From Halomonas sp. I5-271120 (GTDB lineage: Bacteria; Pseudomonadota; Gammaproteobacteria; Pseudomonadales; Halomonadaceae), in assembly GCF_030553075.1 (NCBI RefSeq), contig NZ_CP130701.1:558001-622000 (forward strand): 64,000 nucleotides of DNA, given 5' to 3'. A program made the translations under genes and the position numbers. Below, one piece after another: positions 17,034 through 25,636 of the stretch (position 1 is the stretch's first letter; each line of letters begins with the position of its first letter). The notes beneath the pieces were generated by a model, which did not search any database, was not told where the DNA came from, and saw only the letters and a program-made list of their open reading frames with translations.

Positions 17034-17903
17034 TCAGTATGGTTCGATATCCTGACGCGCTGGCTTCGCAAGCGGGCCCAAAGTGTCGAGGAAGGGAGTG
17101 GAACGGGTCTCGCTCCGGTACAGCGAAAAGTCCACCTGACGGTCACGGAAGCTCTTGAGTGGCTGACCCAGTCCCCGCAGCCCCGCCTCACGCTCGCGAC
17201 GCACCCGTGTCATATCGATCTCGATCGGCATGACCTCTTCGCCGATGCCCGCCTGGTGAATGACATCCCCCGACGGCCCGACCACAATCGAGCGGCCGTT
17301 ACCCAGCGCACCAGCACCGTTGATGTCGAAGAAATAGCACTGGTTGACCGCCGCATTGGTGCGCGCGATGGACAGTTCGATATCACGATCGATGGTGTCG
17401 GTCATGGTCGGGTGCAGGATCACCTCTGCGCCCATGGCTGCCAGGGTACGCGTGGTTTCCGGGAACCACATGTCGTAGCAAATCGAGACGCCGAAGCGAC
17501 CGATGTTAGGCACGTCGAACACCACAAACTCGGTACCGCTTTCAACACCTGCCTCGTAGGGACGGAAGGGGAACATCTTGCGGAAACGATTGACCACCTG
17601 CCCCTGGGGATTGATCACGCTCAGGGTGTTATAGACCAGCTCACCGACCTGTTCGAACATCGAGCCTGGAATCAGCCACAGGCGATGCTTCTCGGCCAGC
17701 TCACAGAACATGGCCTCGGTACCGCTGGGCATGGGCTGCGCGTTCAGTGGGGAAGCGCCATGAGCCATCAGCTCGCTGAACACCACCATCTGAACATGGG
17801 GGAAGCGCGCCACCAGCATTTCGATGCGAGCGCGCATAGCATCGGTGTTGTCACCGTGGTGGGGTGCCTGGAGCTGAACCCCTGCAATCGTAAAATAAGA
17901 CAT
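17034..17903 (-). CDS. Carbon-nitrogen hydrolase (nitrilase superfamily) amidase
   Basis: A 289-residue nitrilase-fold enzyme with the full catalytic triad: Glu44 (FSELMAHG), Lys109 (FRKMFPF) and Cys142 (GVSICYDMWFPE). This branch usually hydrolyses amides or N-carbamoyl compounds rather than nitriles. The start at 17903 (MSYFTIAGVQLQ) has AGAGG upstream and matches the usual N terminus; an upstream extension of 27 residues is unlikely. It lies between doeX and the ATP-grasp gene, 153 bp from doeX, and may begin a separate transcript of four amide/amine genes. Omega-amidase or N-carbamoyl-amine hydrolase are alternatives. Confidence 0.83.
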   Translation of the reverse strand: MSYFTIAGVQLQAPHHGDNTDAMRARIEMLVARFPHVQMVVFSELMAHGASPLNAQPMPSGTEAMFCELAEKHRLWLIPGSMFEQVGELVYNTLSVINPQGQVVNRFRKMFPFRPYEAGVESGTEFVVFDVPNIGRFGVSICYDMWFPETTRTLAAMGAEVILHPTMTDTIDRDIELSIARTNAAVNQCYFFDINGAGALGNGRSIVVGPSGDVIHQAGIGEEVMPIEIDMTRVRREREAGLRGLGQPLKSFRDRQVDFSLYRSETRSTPFLDTLGPLAKPARQDIEPY

Positions 17904-18056
17904 GCGAACCTCTGCATTGCGATAGCCTAAAAACGATTGGTCGCCTTGTGCGCCAATCACCCTCGTAGTAGGCGATATCGCCAAACTGCTCGCTACGTTT
18001 CCAGCTTATGTCAGTTTTGCGTGAAGTGGAATCCACGAGATTTACACGGGCGCCAT

Positions 18057-18527
18057 TTAATCAGACGCAAGCTCAATCGGTGGGGCCGTATGCTTGACGG
18101 TCTTGGTGACGATATAGGTGAAATAGCGCTGAATACCGATCTCCGACATCAGCCAGCCGTCGATCAGCCGCTGATAGGCATCGATGGTCTCTGCTTCGAC
18201 CTTGATCAGATAATCGACACCACCCCCCACGGCCACGCACTCGGTGACCTCGGGGGTAGCCATGACCTCTGCCTCGAAGCGCTGGAAATCGCCCGCATGA
18301 TGCGACTTGAGCTCGATCTGCACCCAGACCGGCGTCCGGCGCACCGCCATCCGGGCATTGAGGCGCGCGCCGTACCCTTCGATGATGCCGGCCTTCTCCA
18401 GTCGCCGCACCCGCTCCCAACAGGGGCTGACCGAAAGATTGATCGCCTCGGCCAGTCGCGATTTGGTAATGCGGCCGTCCTCGGCCAGGATCTCGAGGAT
18501 CTTCAGATCATAACGATCGAGCTTCAT
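18057..18527 (-). CDS. doeX: DoeX, Lrp/AsnC family transcriptional regulator
   Basis: A 156-residue Lrp/AsnC protein with an N-terminal winged helix (GRITKSRLAEAINLSVSP, residues ~19-36) and a C-terminal RAM effector domain with the VAVGGGVDYLIKVE core. DoeX is known in Halomonas as the regulator within the ectoine degradation cluster. It starts only 7 bp after doeB and is surely in the doeAB transcript. It probably responds to an amino-acid intermediate such as a diaminobutyrate derivative. Confidence 0.9.
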   Translation of the reverse strand: MKLDRYDLKILEILAEDGRITKSRLAEAINLSVSPCWERVRRLEKAGIIEGYGARLNARMAVRRTPVWVQIELKSHHAGDFQRFEAEVMATPEVTECVAVGGGVDYLIKVEAETIDAYQRLIDGWLMSEIGIQRYFTYIVTKTVKHTAPPIELASD

Positions 18528-18534
18528 CGTGGTC

Positions 18535-19566
18535 TCATCCGTCCAGGGCGTCGACGATATCGGCGATGACCGCGATGGTATCGCCCATACACACCTGGGC
18601 CGGGAAGCGACGCGCCACCAGCAGGCCGCTGCGCTCGGCGCGGTACTCGATCGGCGCGGTGCCGGTGCGGCTCATGTCATAGACCCGGGCGATTACCTCG
18701 CCCTCGCGGACCGGCTCACCCAGCGCCAGCGTCAGTTCCAGCAGCCCCTGATGCTCGCTCTGCACGTAGCAGGAGGCATCCGGCATATCGACGTAGACCT
18801 GAGGCTCGGCCGGCCCCTCGAGCTCGCCATCGATCAGACCGAAGTGAATCAGGAAGTTGTTGACGCCACGCTCGGCGATCACCAGGCGCTCCGGTGTTGT
18901 GGTGCCGCCGCCGCCAAGCTCAGTGGCCACGAACACCTTGCCCTGGCGTTCCACGGCCGTGTCGAAGAGTTTCTCGGCGTCCAGCTCGAACATCATCATC
19001 GCCGTGGGCGCACCGAAGGCCTTGGCGCCTTCCAGGGCGCGGCGTTGCAAGTCCCGGTCCTCGAGCTGATGCGAGGCGGCGAAAGGCACGATATCCAGGG
19101 TGCGCCCCCCCGAGTGCAGGTCCAGCACCACATCGCACATCGGCACCAGATAGCGGGTGAAGTAGTCGGCGATCTGTTCGGTCACTCCGCCATCCGGATT
19201 GCCCGGGAAACTGCGATTGAGGTTGCCGCTGTCCATTGGCGAGGTCCGTCGGCCGGCCTGAGCGGCCGGGGTATTCATCATCGGCACGATGATCACCCGA
19301 CCGTGGACCTGCTCGACATCCAGCCCGTTGGCCAGCTTCATCAACGCAGTCATGCCCTCGTACTCATCGCCATGATTGCCGCCGGTCAACAGCGCCGTGG
19401 GGCCCTCTCCGTGCTTGATCACGGTAATCGGGATCATCACCGCGCCCCAGGCCGACTCGTCGTTGGAGATCGGCAGCTTGAGGAAACCGTGCTGGACGCC
19501 TTCGGCCTCGAAGTCGACCGTGGCGGAAATGGGGCTTGGCCGCACTCGGCTGGCTGACATGCTCAT
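18535..19566 (-). CDS. doeB: DoeB, N-alpha-acetyl-L-2,4-diaminobutyrate deacetylase
   Basis: A 343-residue zinc hydrolase of the succinylglutamate desuccinylase/aspartoacylase family. Zinc ligands are His65 and Glu68 in GGNHGDEYEG and His151 in DLHSGG; a later Glu in VATELGGGG is the likely base. DoeB removes acetate from acetyl-diaminobutyrate produced by DoeA. The ATG at 19566, 10 bp from the doeA stop, has AAGGAGA upstream; an 18-residue upstream extension would overlap doeA. Confidence 0.92.
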   Translation of the reverse strand: MSMSASRVRPSPISATVDFEAEGVQHGFLKLPISNDESAWGAVMIPITVIKHGEGPTALLTGGNHGDEYEGMTALMKLANGLDVEQVHGRVIIVPMMNTPAAQAGRRTSPMDSGNLNRSFPGNPDGGVTEQIADYFTRYLVPMCDVVLDLHSGGRTLDIVPFAASHQLEDRDLQRRALEGAKAFGAPTAMMMFELDAEKLFDTAVERQGKVFVATELGGGGTTTPERLVIAERGVNNFLIHFGLIDGELEGPAEPQVYVDMPDASCYVQSEHQGLLELTLALGEPVREGEVIARVYDMSRTGTAPIEYRAERSGLLVARRFPAQVCMGDTIAVIADIVDALDG

Positions 19567-19576
19567 GAAGGTCTCC

Positions 19577-20776
19577 TTATTTGACGAACAGCTGGCGTGG
19601 GAAGTCGGCCAGCGTTTCACAGCCTGTCTCGGTGATCAGAATGCTTTCGGTGATTTCCAGGCCCCAGTTCTCATCCCATAGCCCCGGCATGAAATGGAAT
19701 GTCATGCCAGGTTCGAGAATGGTCTCGTCAGACGGGCGCAGACTCATGGTCCGCTCGCCCCAGTCCGGCGGATAGCTGATGCCGATGGGATAGCCGCAGC
19801 GAGCGCCGCCACGGTCAAAGCCGTACTTGTCCATGGCCGAGCCCAGGGCCATGGCGATGTCCGCACAGCGGTTGCCGGGCTTGGCGACGGCCAGACCATT
19901 TTCGATGCCCTCGAGCAATGCCGACTCGGCGCGAATGAAGTCACGCGGCGGTGTGCCCAGATAAATGGTACGCGACATCGGCGCGTGATAGCGCTTGAAG
20001 ACACCGGCGATCTCGAAGAAGGTGCCTTCCCCCTTGCGAAAGGGGGTGTCGTCCCAGGTCAGGTGTGGTGCTGCGGCATCGCTGCCCGTCGGCAACATCG
20101 GCACGATGGCCGGATAGTCGCCGCCGAAGATCTTGCCCTGGTCATCGCGCCAGCCTTCGATACCGACCCGGTAAATCTCGGAGACCAGTTTGCTCTTGGG
20201 CAACCCCGGCTCGATCATCTCGAGGATACGTGAATGCATTCCCTCGACGATCCGCGCCGCCACGCGCATGTACTCGACTTCTTGCGGCGACTTGATGGCC
20301 CGACACCAGTTGACCAGCGCATTGGCATCGATGAAGCGGGCGTGAGGCAGCTCGCGCAGCAGGCTCTGGTAGGCCTTGGCCGAGAAGTAATAGTTGTCCA
20401 TCTCCATGCCCACCACGCCCTGATGCCAGCCGTAATACGGCAGGATGGTCTGAGCCAGGTAGTCCATGGGATGCATATCCGGATTCTGCACGTAGTAATC
20501 CGGGTAGTAGGTAATATTTTCCGGATCGATCCAGCAGGTCCGCAGGGCGCCGTTGGCGTCCATTCGCCGGCCATACCAGACCGGCTCGCCCTCGAGCCCT
20601 ACCAGCACGCACTGGTGAACATAAAACGACCAGCCATCGTAGCCGGTTAGCCAAGCCATATTGGAGGGATCACTGACGATTATTACGTCAATACCACGGC
20701 TGGCCATCTCAGCACGCACCTTCCACAGCCGGCTTGCGTACTCCTCACGGGTGAAGGGCAGGGTTACCTGAATCAT
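19577..20776 (-). CDS. doeA: DoeA, ectoine hydrolase (M24/creatinase-like)
   Basis: The 399-residue product has the two-domain pita-bread fold of creatinase/M24 peptidases: an N-terminal domain with NMAWLTGYDGWSFYVHQ near residue 40, and a C-terminal catalytic domain with FKRYHAPMSRTIYLG near 260 and MTFHFMPGLWDENWGLEI near 360. DoeA opens the ectoine ring to N-acetyl-diaminobutyrate, the first step of degradation. It is the first gene of the doeABX operon and is divergent from ghrA across a 277-bp region with a palindrome and a terminator-like leader hairpin. Confidence 0.93.
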   Translation of the reverse strand: MIQVTLPFTREEYASRLWKVRAEMASRGIDVIIVSDPSNMAWLTGYDGWSFYVHQCVLVGLEGEPVWYGRRMDANGALRTCWIDPENITYYPDYYVQNPDMHPMDYLAQTILPYYGWHQGVVGMEMDNYYFSAKAYQSLLRELPHARFIDANALVNWCRAIKSPQEVEYMRVAARIVEGMHSRILEMIEPGLPKSKLVSEIYRVGIEGWRDDQGKIFGGDYPAIVPMLPTGSDAAAPHLTWDDTPFRKGEGTFFEIAGVFKRYHAPMSRTIYLGTPPRDFIRAESALLEGIENGLAVAKPGNRCADIAMALGSAMDKYGFDRGGARCGYPIGISYPPDWGERTMSLRPSDETILEPGMTFHFMPGLWDENWGLEITESILITETGCETLADFPRQLFVK

Positions 20777-20806
20777 GGGCCATTCGCCATCAAAGAATCA
20801 CCAAAA

Positions 20807-20829
20807 CCGGCCTTGCTGACCAAGGCCGG
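20807..20829 (-). promoter_or_regulatory. Terminator-like hairpin in the doeA leader
   Basis: An 8-bp stem CCGGCCTT/AAGGCCGG (20807-20814 with 20822-20829), loop of seven bases. Read on the minus strand it is followed directly by TTTT and then, 31 bases from the stem, the doeA ATG. This order suits an intrinsic terminator in the doeA 5' leader, that is, possible attenuation. Confidence 0.5.
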
Positions 20830-20889
20830 GACCATAGGGCGTGTTATCGCCACCAACATGTCGTTGCTACTGACAAACAGTGATTGCTA

Positions 20890-20901
20890 TCAAGTGCTTG
20901 A
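20890..20901. promoter_or_regulatory. Palindrome TCAAGTGCTTGA in the doeA/ghrA divergent region
   Basis: A perfect 12-bp inverted repeat, TCAAG-TG-CTTGA, lies about 115 bp upstream of doeA and 150 bp upstream of ghrA. It is a candidate operator. No sequence evidence identifies the binding protein; DoeX or a GntR/MocR-type EnuR regulator elsewhere are possibilities. Confidence 0.4.
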
Positions 20902-21053
20902 CACTCGATTATGACAATCATCGGTCATTGACCTAGTGCTGATACTAGCACCGGCGTTGAGCCCTCCGTCAAAGGCTTTATTGTCTTTTCTTGCCGGATC
21001 GTGAGAGCCCGCCCAAGCCCCGCGTTAGAGCCGCCGCACAGGAGCCGATTGTC

Positions 21054-22025
21054 ATGCAGATTCTCATCCACGCCGCCGATGCCGAGCAGTGGCAAACAGC
21101 CATCGCCAAGGCTCTGCCAACGGCCACGGTCATCACCAGTCATGTCTCCCTGGAGGCACGCCAGAATGCCGACTACCTGGTCGCCTGGCAGCCACCCGCC
21201 TGGCTGTTCGAGGAGCAGAAAGGGCTCAAGGGCATCATCAACCTCGGTGCTGGCGTGGACGCCCTGCTCAACAACCCGGCCCTGCCGGCGGGTGTACCAA
21301 TCGTCAAGCTACGCGATGCCGGCATGGCCGATCCGATGATCGACTACGTACGCTACGCCGTGCTGCACTTCCAACGCGATTTCGATCTTTACGCTCGCCA
21401 GCAGGCACGCATCCAGTGGCAGGAACAGCCACTGGTTCCCAAGGCCGAATGGGGTATAGGCGTACTGGGGCTTGGCGCTATCGGCGCGCGAGTGGCACAG
21501 GCGCTGGCTGCCGATGGCTTTCCGGTTCACGGCTGGAGCCGCCGCCCCAAGGCGTTGGACGGCATCCGCTGCTATCACGGCAAGGAAGGCCTCGCGACCT
21601 TGCTTGGCCAGGTCAAGAGCCTCGTCACCCTGCTGCCGAACACGCCAGCGACCCGGGACATCATCAACGCCGAGACCCTGGCCGCCCTGCCCCCTGGCGC
21701 CAGCCTGATCAACCCCGGACGCGGCAGCCTGATCGACGAGGCCGCCCTGCTTGAAGCGCTGGGGCCCGTCGACGCCGAGACTAGGTACGGAAAAGATGAC
21801 GGAAACGGCGACACCGGACGGCTACGGGGCGCGGTGCTGGACGCCTTTGCGTACGAGCCGCTGCCTGCCGATAGCCCACTGTGGCGACACCCGCGCGTAC
21901 TGATTACCCCGCACATGGCCGCCCCCACGCCGCGTGATGCAGCCCTTGAGCAGGTAATAGACACCCTCAAGGCCTGGCAGGCCGGCGAACAGGTGCCAAG
22001 CGTCGACCCCACCGCGGGCTACTGA
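21054..22025 (+). CDS. ghrA: GhrA-like glyoxylate/hydroxypyruvate reductase
   Basis: A 323-residue D-isomer-specific 2-hydroxyacid dehydrogenase. The NAD(P)-binding loop is VLGLGAIGARVAQAL, followed by VTLLPNTPATRDIINA and INPGRGSLIDEAALLEAL, and the C-terminal HMAAPTPRDAA carries the catalytic-site histidine. It reduces glyoxylate and hydroxypyruvate. The ATG at 21054 has AGGAG upstream. A polar insert (ETRYGKDDGNGDTG, near 242) sits where homologues have only a short turn before AVLDAFAYEPLP. It is divergent from doeA. Confidence 0.85.
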   Translation: MQILIHAADAEQWQTAIAKALPTATVITSHVSLEARQNADYLVAWQPPAWLFEEQKGLKGIINLGAGVDALLNNPALPAGVPIVKLRDAGMADPMIDYVRYAVLHFQRDFDLYARQQARIQWQEQPLVPKAEWGIGVLGLGAIGARVAQALAADGFPVHGWSRRPKALDGIRCYHGKEGLATLLGQVKSLVTLLPNTPATRDIINAETLAALPPGASLINPGRGSLIDEAALLEALGPVDAETRYGKDDGNGDTGRLRGAVLDAFAYEPLPADSPLWRHPRVLITPHMAAPTPRDAALEQVIDTLKAWQAGEQVPSVDPTAGY

Positions 22026-22125
22026 GCCAGAGCGGCGACCCCGTCCAAGAACCTGAACGAAAATAAGCTGAAGGTCACTATCGGCCTGACGGGGGCTTAG
22101 AAACGGGCGCCAAGAAACATAGGGG

Positions 22126-22725
22126 TCAGCGCAGCACTCGGGCGAAAAGAATATCCTCGAAGTGCTGCATGGGCGTCACCGACTTGAGAGTCTTGGCCCG
22201 CAGCAGCGCCCCCTGCCAGCCGGCCAGGATGAAGCTCGCCAGGGCCTCGCTATCGGTGTCTGGCGCAATGTCGCCTGCGCTCCGGGCCTGCTCCAGGCAG
22301 ACAGCCAGCCGACGTTCCCACTCCTTGAGAATGCCGTCCAGCCGCTCGCGAAACAGCGCGTTCCGCGCCGACAGTTCCTGGCCCAGATTCCCAATAAGAC
22401 AGCCACGACTGTGGTCACAGTCGGCCATATCGGCACGCCCTGCAGCAAAGAAGCGCTGCAGCCGCTCAAGCGGGGGGCGATCATCGTCGAGCAGCTCGTC
22501 CAGGCGTTGCTCATAGGTGTCGGCAAAGGCCTCGATCACGGCAAGGCCGAAATCTTCCTTGCTCGAGAAATAGTGATAGAAGGAGCCCTTGGGCACCGCT
22601 GATGCCTTGAGTACGGCATTGATGCCGGTGGCGTGGTAGCCCTGTTCGGCAATCAGCTCGGCGCCGACCTGAATCAGGGTGTCGCGGGTAGTGGCATGCT
22701 TGGAGGTCATCGAACGGGCAGTCAT
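22126..22725 (-). CDS. TetR/AcrR family transcriptional regulator
   Basis: A 199-residue TetR regulator with the N-terminal helix-turn-helix (GYHATGINAVLKASAVPKGS, residues ~32-51) followed by FYHYFSSKEDF. The C-terminal half has CLIGNLGQEL, the mark of a subgroup with a dedicated ligand domain. Start is ambiguous between ATG at 22725 and 22710; neither has a strong ribosome site. It is not in an operon with recognisable targets. Confidence 0.82.
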   Translation of the reverse strand: MTARSMTSKHATTRDTLIQVGAELIAEQGYHATGINAVLKASAVPKGSFYHYFSSKEDFGLAVIEAFADTYEQRLDELLDDDRPPLERLQRFFAAGRADMADCDHSRGCLIGNLGQELSARNALFRERLDGILKEWERRLAVCLEQARSAGDIAPDTDSEALASFILAGWQGALLRAKTLKSVTPMQHFEDILFARVLR

Positions 22726-22830
22726 GAAAGGATGAAACAGGGGAAACTGTCCAAAAGCGGACAGCACAGATAGACCGTACAAGATCATGATACGCAAGGC
22801 ACCGGGAAGGTGGGAACCGGGAGATACGAA

Positions 22831-22860
22831 CCGCCCCGGCAGCAGGCGCCGGCGGGGCGG
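22831..22860 (-). terminator. Hairpin downstream of the DJ-1/PfpI gene
   Basis: CCGCCCC (22831-22837) pairs with GGGGCGG (22854-22860), with an inner GGC/GCC pair. It lies 36 bp after the DJ-1/PfpI stop on the minus strand and before the TetR gene. No T run is evident. Confidence 0.45.
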
Positions 22861-22895
22861 GATTGGTCATAAAGTGTGGCCCGAGGGTGACGTGC

Positions 22896-23453
22896 TTACA
22901 GCAGGGCGTTGAACTGCTTGATCCATTCCGGGTGCGCGGGCCAGGCCGGCGCGGTCACCAGCTTGCCGCAGGTGATGGCATCCGTCACCGCGATATCGGC
23001 GAATTCGCCACCGGCCAGATGAACCTCGGGAGCGCAGGCCGGGTAGGCGGAGACACGCCGCTTGTCGAGAGACACCGCCGCTGCCAGCAGTTGGGCACCG
23101 TGGCAGATCGACGCCACCGGCTTGTCGGTATCGAAGAAGTGGCGCACTACTTCAAGCACTCGCTCGTCGAGACGCAGGTATTCCGGCGCCCGACCGCCCG
23201 GCACGACCAGACCGTCGTAGTCGGCGGGGTCGATCTCGGCGAAAGTGGCGTTAAGCGCGAAATTATGTCCCGGTTTCTCGGTGTAGGTCTGGTCGCCCTC
23301 GAAGTCGTGAATAGCGGTCTTGACGCTATCGCCCTCACGCTTGTCCGGGCAGACGGCGTCGACTTGATGCCCCATGGCCTGCAAGGCCTGAAAGGGCACC
23401 ATGATTTCGTAGTCCTCGACGAAGTCGCCGGCAATCAACAATAGCTTGGCCAT
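22896..23453 (-). CDS. DJ-1/PfpI family protein (class I glutamine amidotransferase-like)
   Basis: A 185-residue DJ-1/PfpI fold protein. Nucleophile Cys117 with His118 sits in the elbow SICHGAQLL, and Glu16 in GDFVEDYE completes the site. Close families act as glyoxalase III/deglycase-like or stress proteins. The start [11 protein letters not shown] (23453) follows AGAGGA and matches the typical N terminus. It appears to be a single-gene unit. Confidence 0.85.
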   Translation of the reverse strand: MAKLLLIAGDFVEDYEIMVPFQALQAMGHQVDAVCPDKREGDSVKTAIHDFEGDQTYTEKPGHNFALNATFAEIDPADYDGLVVPGGRAPEYLRLDERVLEVVRHFFDTDKPVASICHGAQLLAAAVSLDKRRVSAYPACAPEVHLAGGEFADIAVTDAITCGKLVTAPAWPAHPEWIKQFNALL

Positions 23454-23655
23454 AGAGAGCATCCTCTTATCCATAAGTGACGGGGCATCAAGCAACCGCA
23501 GACACGCGCAGCCGTCGGCGGTGCTGAGGAATCAGGTTAGCGCGCAATTCATTACAACGATAGCCGCGGAACCTTTCCCCCCACCACCTATCACAACCAT
23601 GATGATTTCAGCATGACGGCTCGACTACCACCCCTGAAGCCCCGACTCGGGAGAG

Positions 23656-24378
23656 ATGCAGATGAACCTCGCCACACCGAGGCGCCAACGACACCTGATG
23701 AGACTACTATCAGGGTTCGCTCTACTGCTCATCGCCTCCTTCAATGCCTTTGCGGCCGACGATGCGGCCGCGCCGCGCACCTTCGAGGCCACCTACCGTC
23801 TGGAAATCGACGGCTGGCCGGATGCCGACATCAGCCACAGCCTGAAGCGTCAGGGCGGGGCCTGGGTCAGTGAGATGCGCGCCTCCGTTGCCGTGGCCAA
23901 TGGCTGGGAGCGTGGCCGTTTCACCCTCGGTGACGACGGAGTAACCAGTAGCGAATACGCCGGCGGCTATTCGCTGCTCGGCATCGGCGAGGATTACCAT
24001 ATGGGCCAGAGTGAGCTTGCCGCCTGGCCCGACCGCCAGGCGGCACTGTTCGAGCTCTCGCGACAGGCCGACCAGGTCTCTTGCTGGCACCCTCAGGTAG
24101 CGCCCTGCACCCTGAGATATACCAACTACAAGGGCGAGACGAAGAGCTTTCACTACCGCCGCCTCGAGACCACCACCCTCGACCTGCCGGCCGGCAACTT
24201 CCCGGCGGTGACCATTGCCCTGTGGCGCGGCGAACATCCCGATCGCGATCTTCGCCTGACCTTCAGCCCAGAGGTGCCGGGCCTGCTGCTGGCGGCCGAC
24301 TATTTCAAGAACGGCGAACGCACGAGCCACCTGCGTTTGAGAAGGCTGCGCTTCAACGACCTGGCCAAGGCCAACTGA
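23656..24378 (+). CDS. DUF3108 domain-containing periplasmic protein
   Basis: A 240-residue secreted protein. A basic start and hydrophobic core (LLSGFALLLIASFNAFA) ending in AFA-AD form a signal peptide, cut near residue 33. The mature part begins TFEATYRLEIDGWPDADISH and has the ~200-residue beta-rich DUF3108 layout, with CWHPQVAPC giving a likely disulphide. Function unknown. The second ATG (third codon) is an equally possible start. A 14-15-bp repeat array spans its stop codon. Confidence 0.8.
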   Translation: MQMNLATPRRQRHLMRLLSGFALLLIASFNAFAADDAAAPRTFEATYRLEIDGWPDADISHSLKRQGGAWVSEMRASVAVANGWERGRFTLGDDGVTSSEYAGGYSLLGIGEDYHMGQSELAAWPDRQAALFELSRQADQVSCWHPQVAPCTLRYTNYKGETKSFHYRRLETTTLDLPAGNFPAVTIALWRGEHPDRDLRLTFSPEVPGLLLAADYFKNGERTSHLRLRRLRFNDLAKAN

Positions 24379-24409
24379 GGAGCGGCCAACTCGGGCTGGC
24401 CAGCTACAG
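24369..24409. repeat. Degenerate tandem repeat, 14-15-bp period, across the DUF3108 stop codon
   Basis: GGCCAACT occurs at 24369-24376 and 24384-24391, and GGCCAGCT at 24398-24405. The stop codon TGA (24376-24378) is inside the first copy. Confidence 0.65.
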
Positions 24410-24447
24410 AGAGACAATCCCGCTAAGCAACGCTCACGATCATTACG

Positions 24448-24470
24448 TTCGCTGATTCCCCATCAGCGAA
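24448..24470 (+). terminator. Hairpin upstream of lysO
   Basis: A perfect 9-bp stem TTCGCTGAT/ATCAGCGAA with loop TCCCC, 70 bp after the DUF3108 gene. It is followed by AATCATTTCT, so it may be a weak terminator. Confidence 0.5.
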
Positions 24471-24515
24471 AATCATTTCTCCTCATATAAGAGTCTGGTT
24501 ACAGTAGCGCCTCCT

Positions 24516-24534
24516 GGTCGCCACATCGGCGACC
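24516..24534 (+). promoter_or_regulatory. Small hairpin just before the lysO ribosome site
   Basis: GGTCGCC (24516-24522) pairs with GGCGACC (24528-24534) 20 bp before the lysO start. It could influence translation. I see no lysine riboswitch scaffold here. Confidence 0.3.
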
Positions 24535-24554
24535 CGCTGGTTAATGGAGGACCG

Positions 24555-25481
24555 ATGCTGTCCGGCCTGCTTATCGTATTGCTGCCCCTGATTCTCGGCT
24601 ACCTGGTGCCGCTGAAACATGAAAGCCTGCTGGCGGCGGTCAACCGCGCCGTCAACGGCGCCATCTACGTCATCCTGCTACTGATGGGCGTTGGCCTCGC
24701 CGGCCTGGATAACCTGGGCGGGCAGCTGTCACGGCTGGGGGGCCAGACCCTGCTGCTGTTCCTGATCACCGCCGCCTGCAATCTGCCTGCGCTGTGGTGG
24801 CTGTCACGACGCAGCGCCCTGCATGCTAACGGCGCAACGGTCGTCAAGGGGGCACCGACCAGCAAGCTGGCGGCCATGGGTGGCTCGCTGCTGCTGGTCG
24901 CAGTGGTGATCGCGGGGGTGCTGCTAGGCTTGGCCGGCAAGGCATTGGCCATCGACGGTCTGCATGGCGGCGCCGAAACACTCGCCGAGTGGGTGCTCTA
25001 TGTGCTGTTAGCCCTGATCGGCTGCCAGTTGCGCAACTCCGGCATGTCGCTCAGGCAGATCCTGCTCAACCGCCACGGCCTGGCGATCGCCGCCACGGTC
25101 GCGGTCAGTTCACTGGCTGCTGGCCTGATCGCCGCCCCGCTGATGTCGCTTGAGTGGAACGAGGGGCTGGCCATGGCCGCCGGCTTCGGCTGGTATTCGC
25201 TGTCGGGCATCCTGATCGGCGACCAGTTGGGTCCGCTACTCGGCGGGGTGGCCTTCTTCAACGACCTGGCCCGGGAACTGATGGCTTTCATTCTGATCCC
25301 GCTGGTCATTCATCGCGCCACACCGCTCGCCATCGGCTATGGCGGCGCTACCTCGATGGACTTCACCCTGCCGGTCATCCAGCAGCATGGCGGCGTGGCC
25401 TGCGTGCCCATCGCCGTGGTCAGCGGCTTCATCCTATCGCTGCTTTCACCGCCGCTGATCCTGTTCCTGCTGTCACTGTAA
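24555..25481 (+). CDS. lysO: LysO (YbjE) family L-lysine exporter
   Basis: A 308-residue membrane protein with about eight hydrophobic helices. The start (LIVLLPLILGYLVPL) and the late block FGWYSLSGILIGDQLGPLLG, here cut to GWYSLSGILIGDQLGP, match the LysO/YbjE exporter family, which expels lysine and toxic lysine analogues across the inner membrane. The length is close to the usual ~300. GGAGG precedes the ATG. An AraC regulator and a LysE-type exporter lie downstream, so amino-acid export is a local theme. Confidence 0.85.
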   Translation: MLSGLLIVLLPLILGYLVPLKHESLLAAVNRAVNGAIYVILLLMGVGLAGLDNLGGQLSRLGGQTLLLFLITAACNLPALWWLSRRSALHANGATVVKGAPTSKLAAMGGSLLLVAVVIAGVLLGLAGKALAIDGLHGGAETLAEWVLYVLLALIGCQLRNSGMSLRQILLNRHGLAIAATVAVSSLAAGLIAAPLMSLEWNEGLAMAAGFGWYSLSGILIGDQLGPLLGGVAFFNDLARELMAFILIPLVIHRATPLAIGYGGATSMDFTLPVIQQHGGVACVPIAVVSGFILSLLSPPLILFLLSL

Positions 25482-25636
25482 ATTCTCCCAAGAGCGAGGG
25501 AGGACGGGCGTTTAACCGAAGCGGATATGTCACAATACTACCGAGGTGATTTTCCCAAAAGGTAGCGTAGGCTATTCGCATCAGCCTGAAAAATGCCCCC
25601 GTCCAGGCCGTGGGGGATTGCTGGAAGTGAGTCACC

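Noticed and set aside
24379..24554. Lysine riboswitch upstream of lysO
   Set aside because: The spacer is 176 bp and shows only two simple hairpins; the multi-helix core of the lysine riboswitch is not recognisable.
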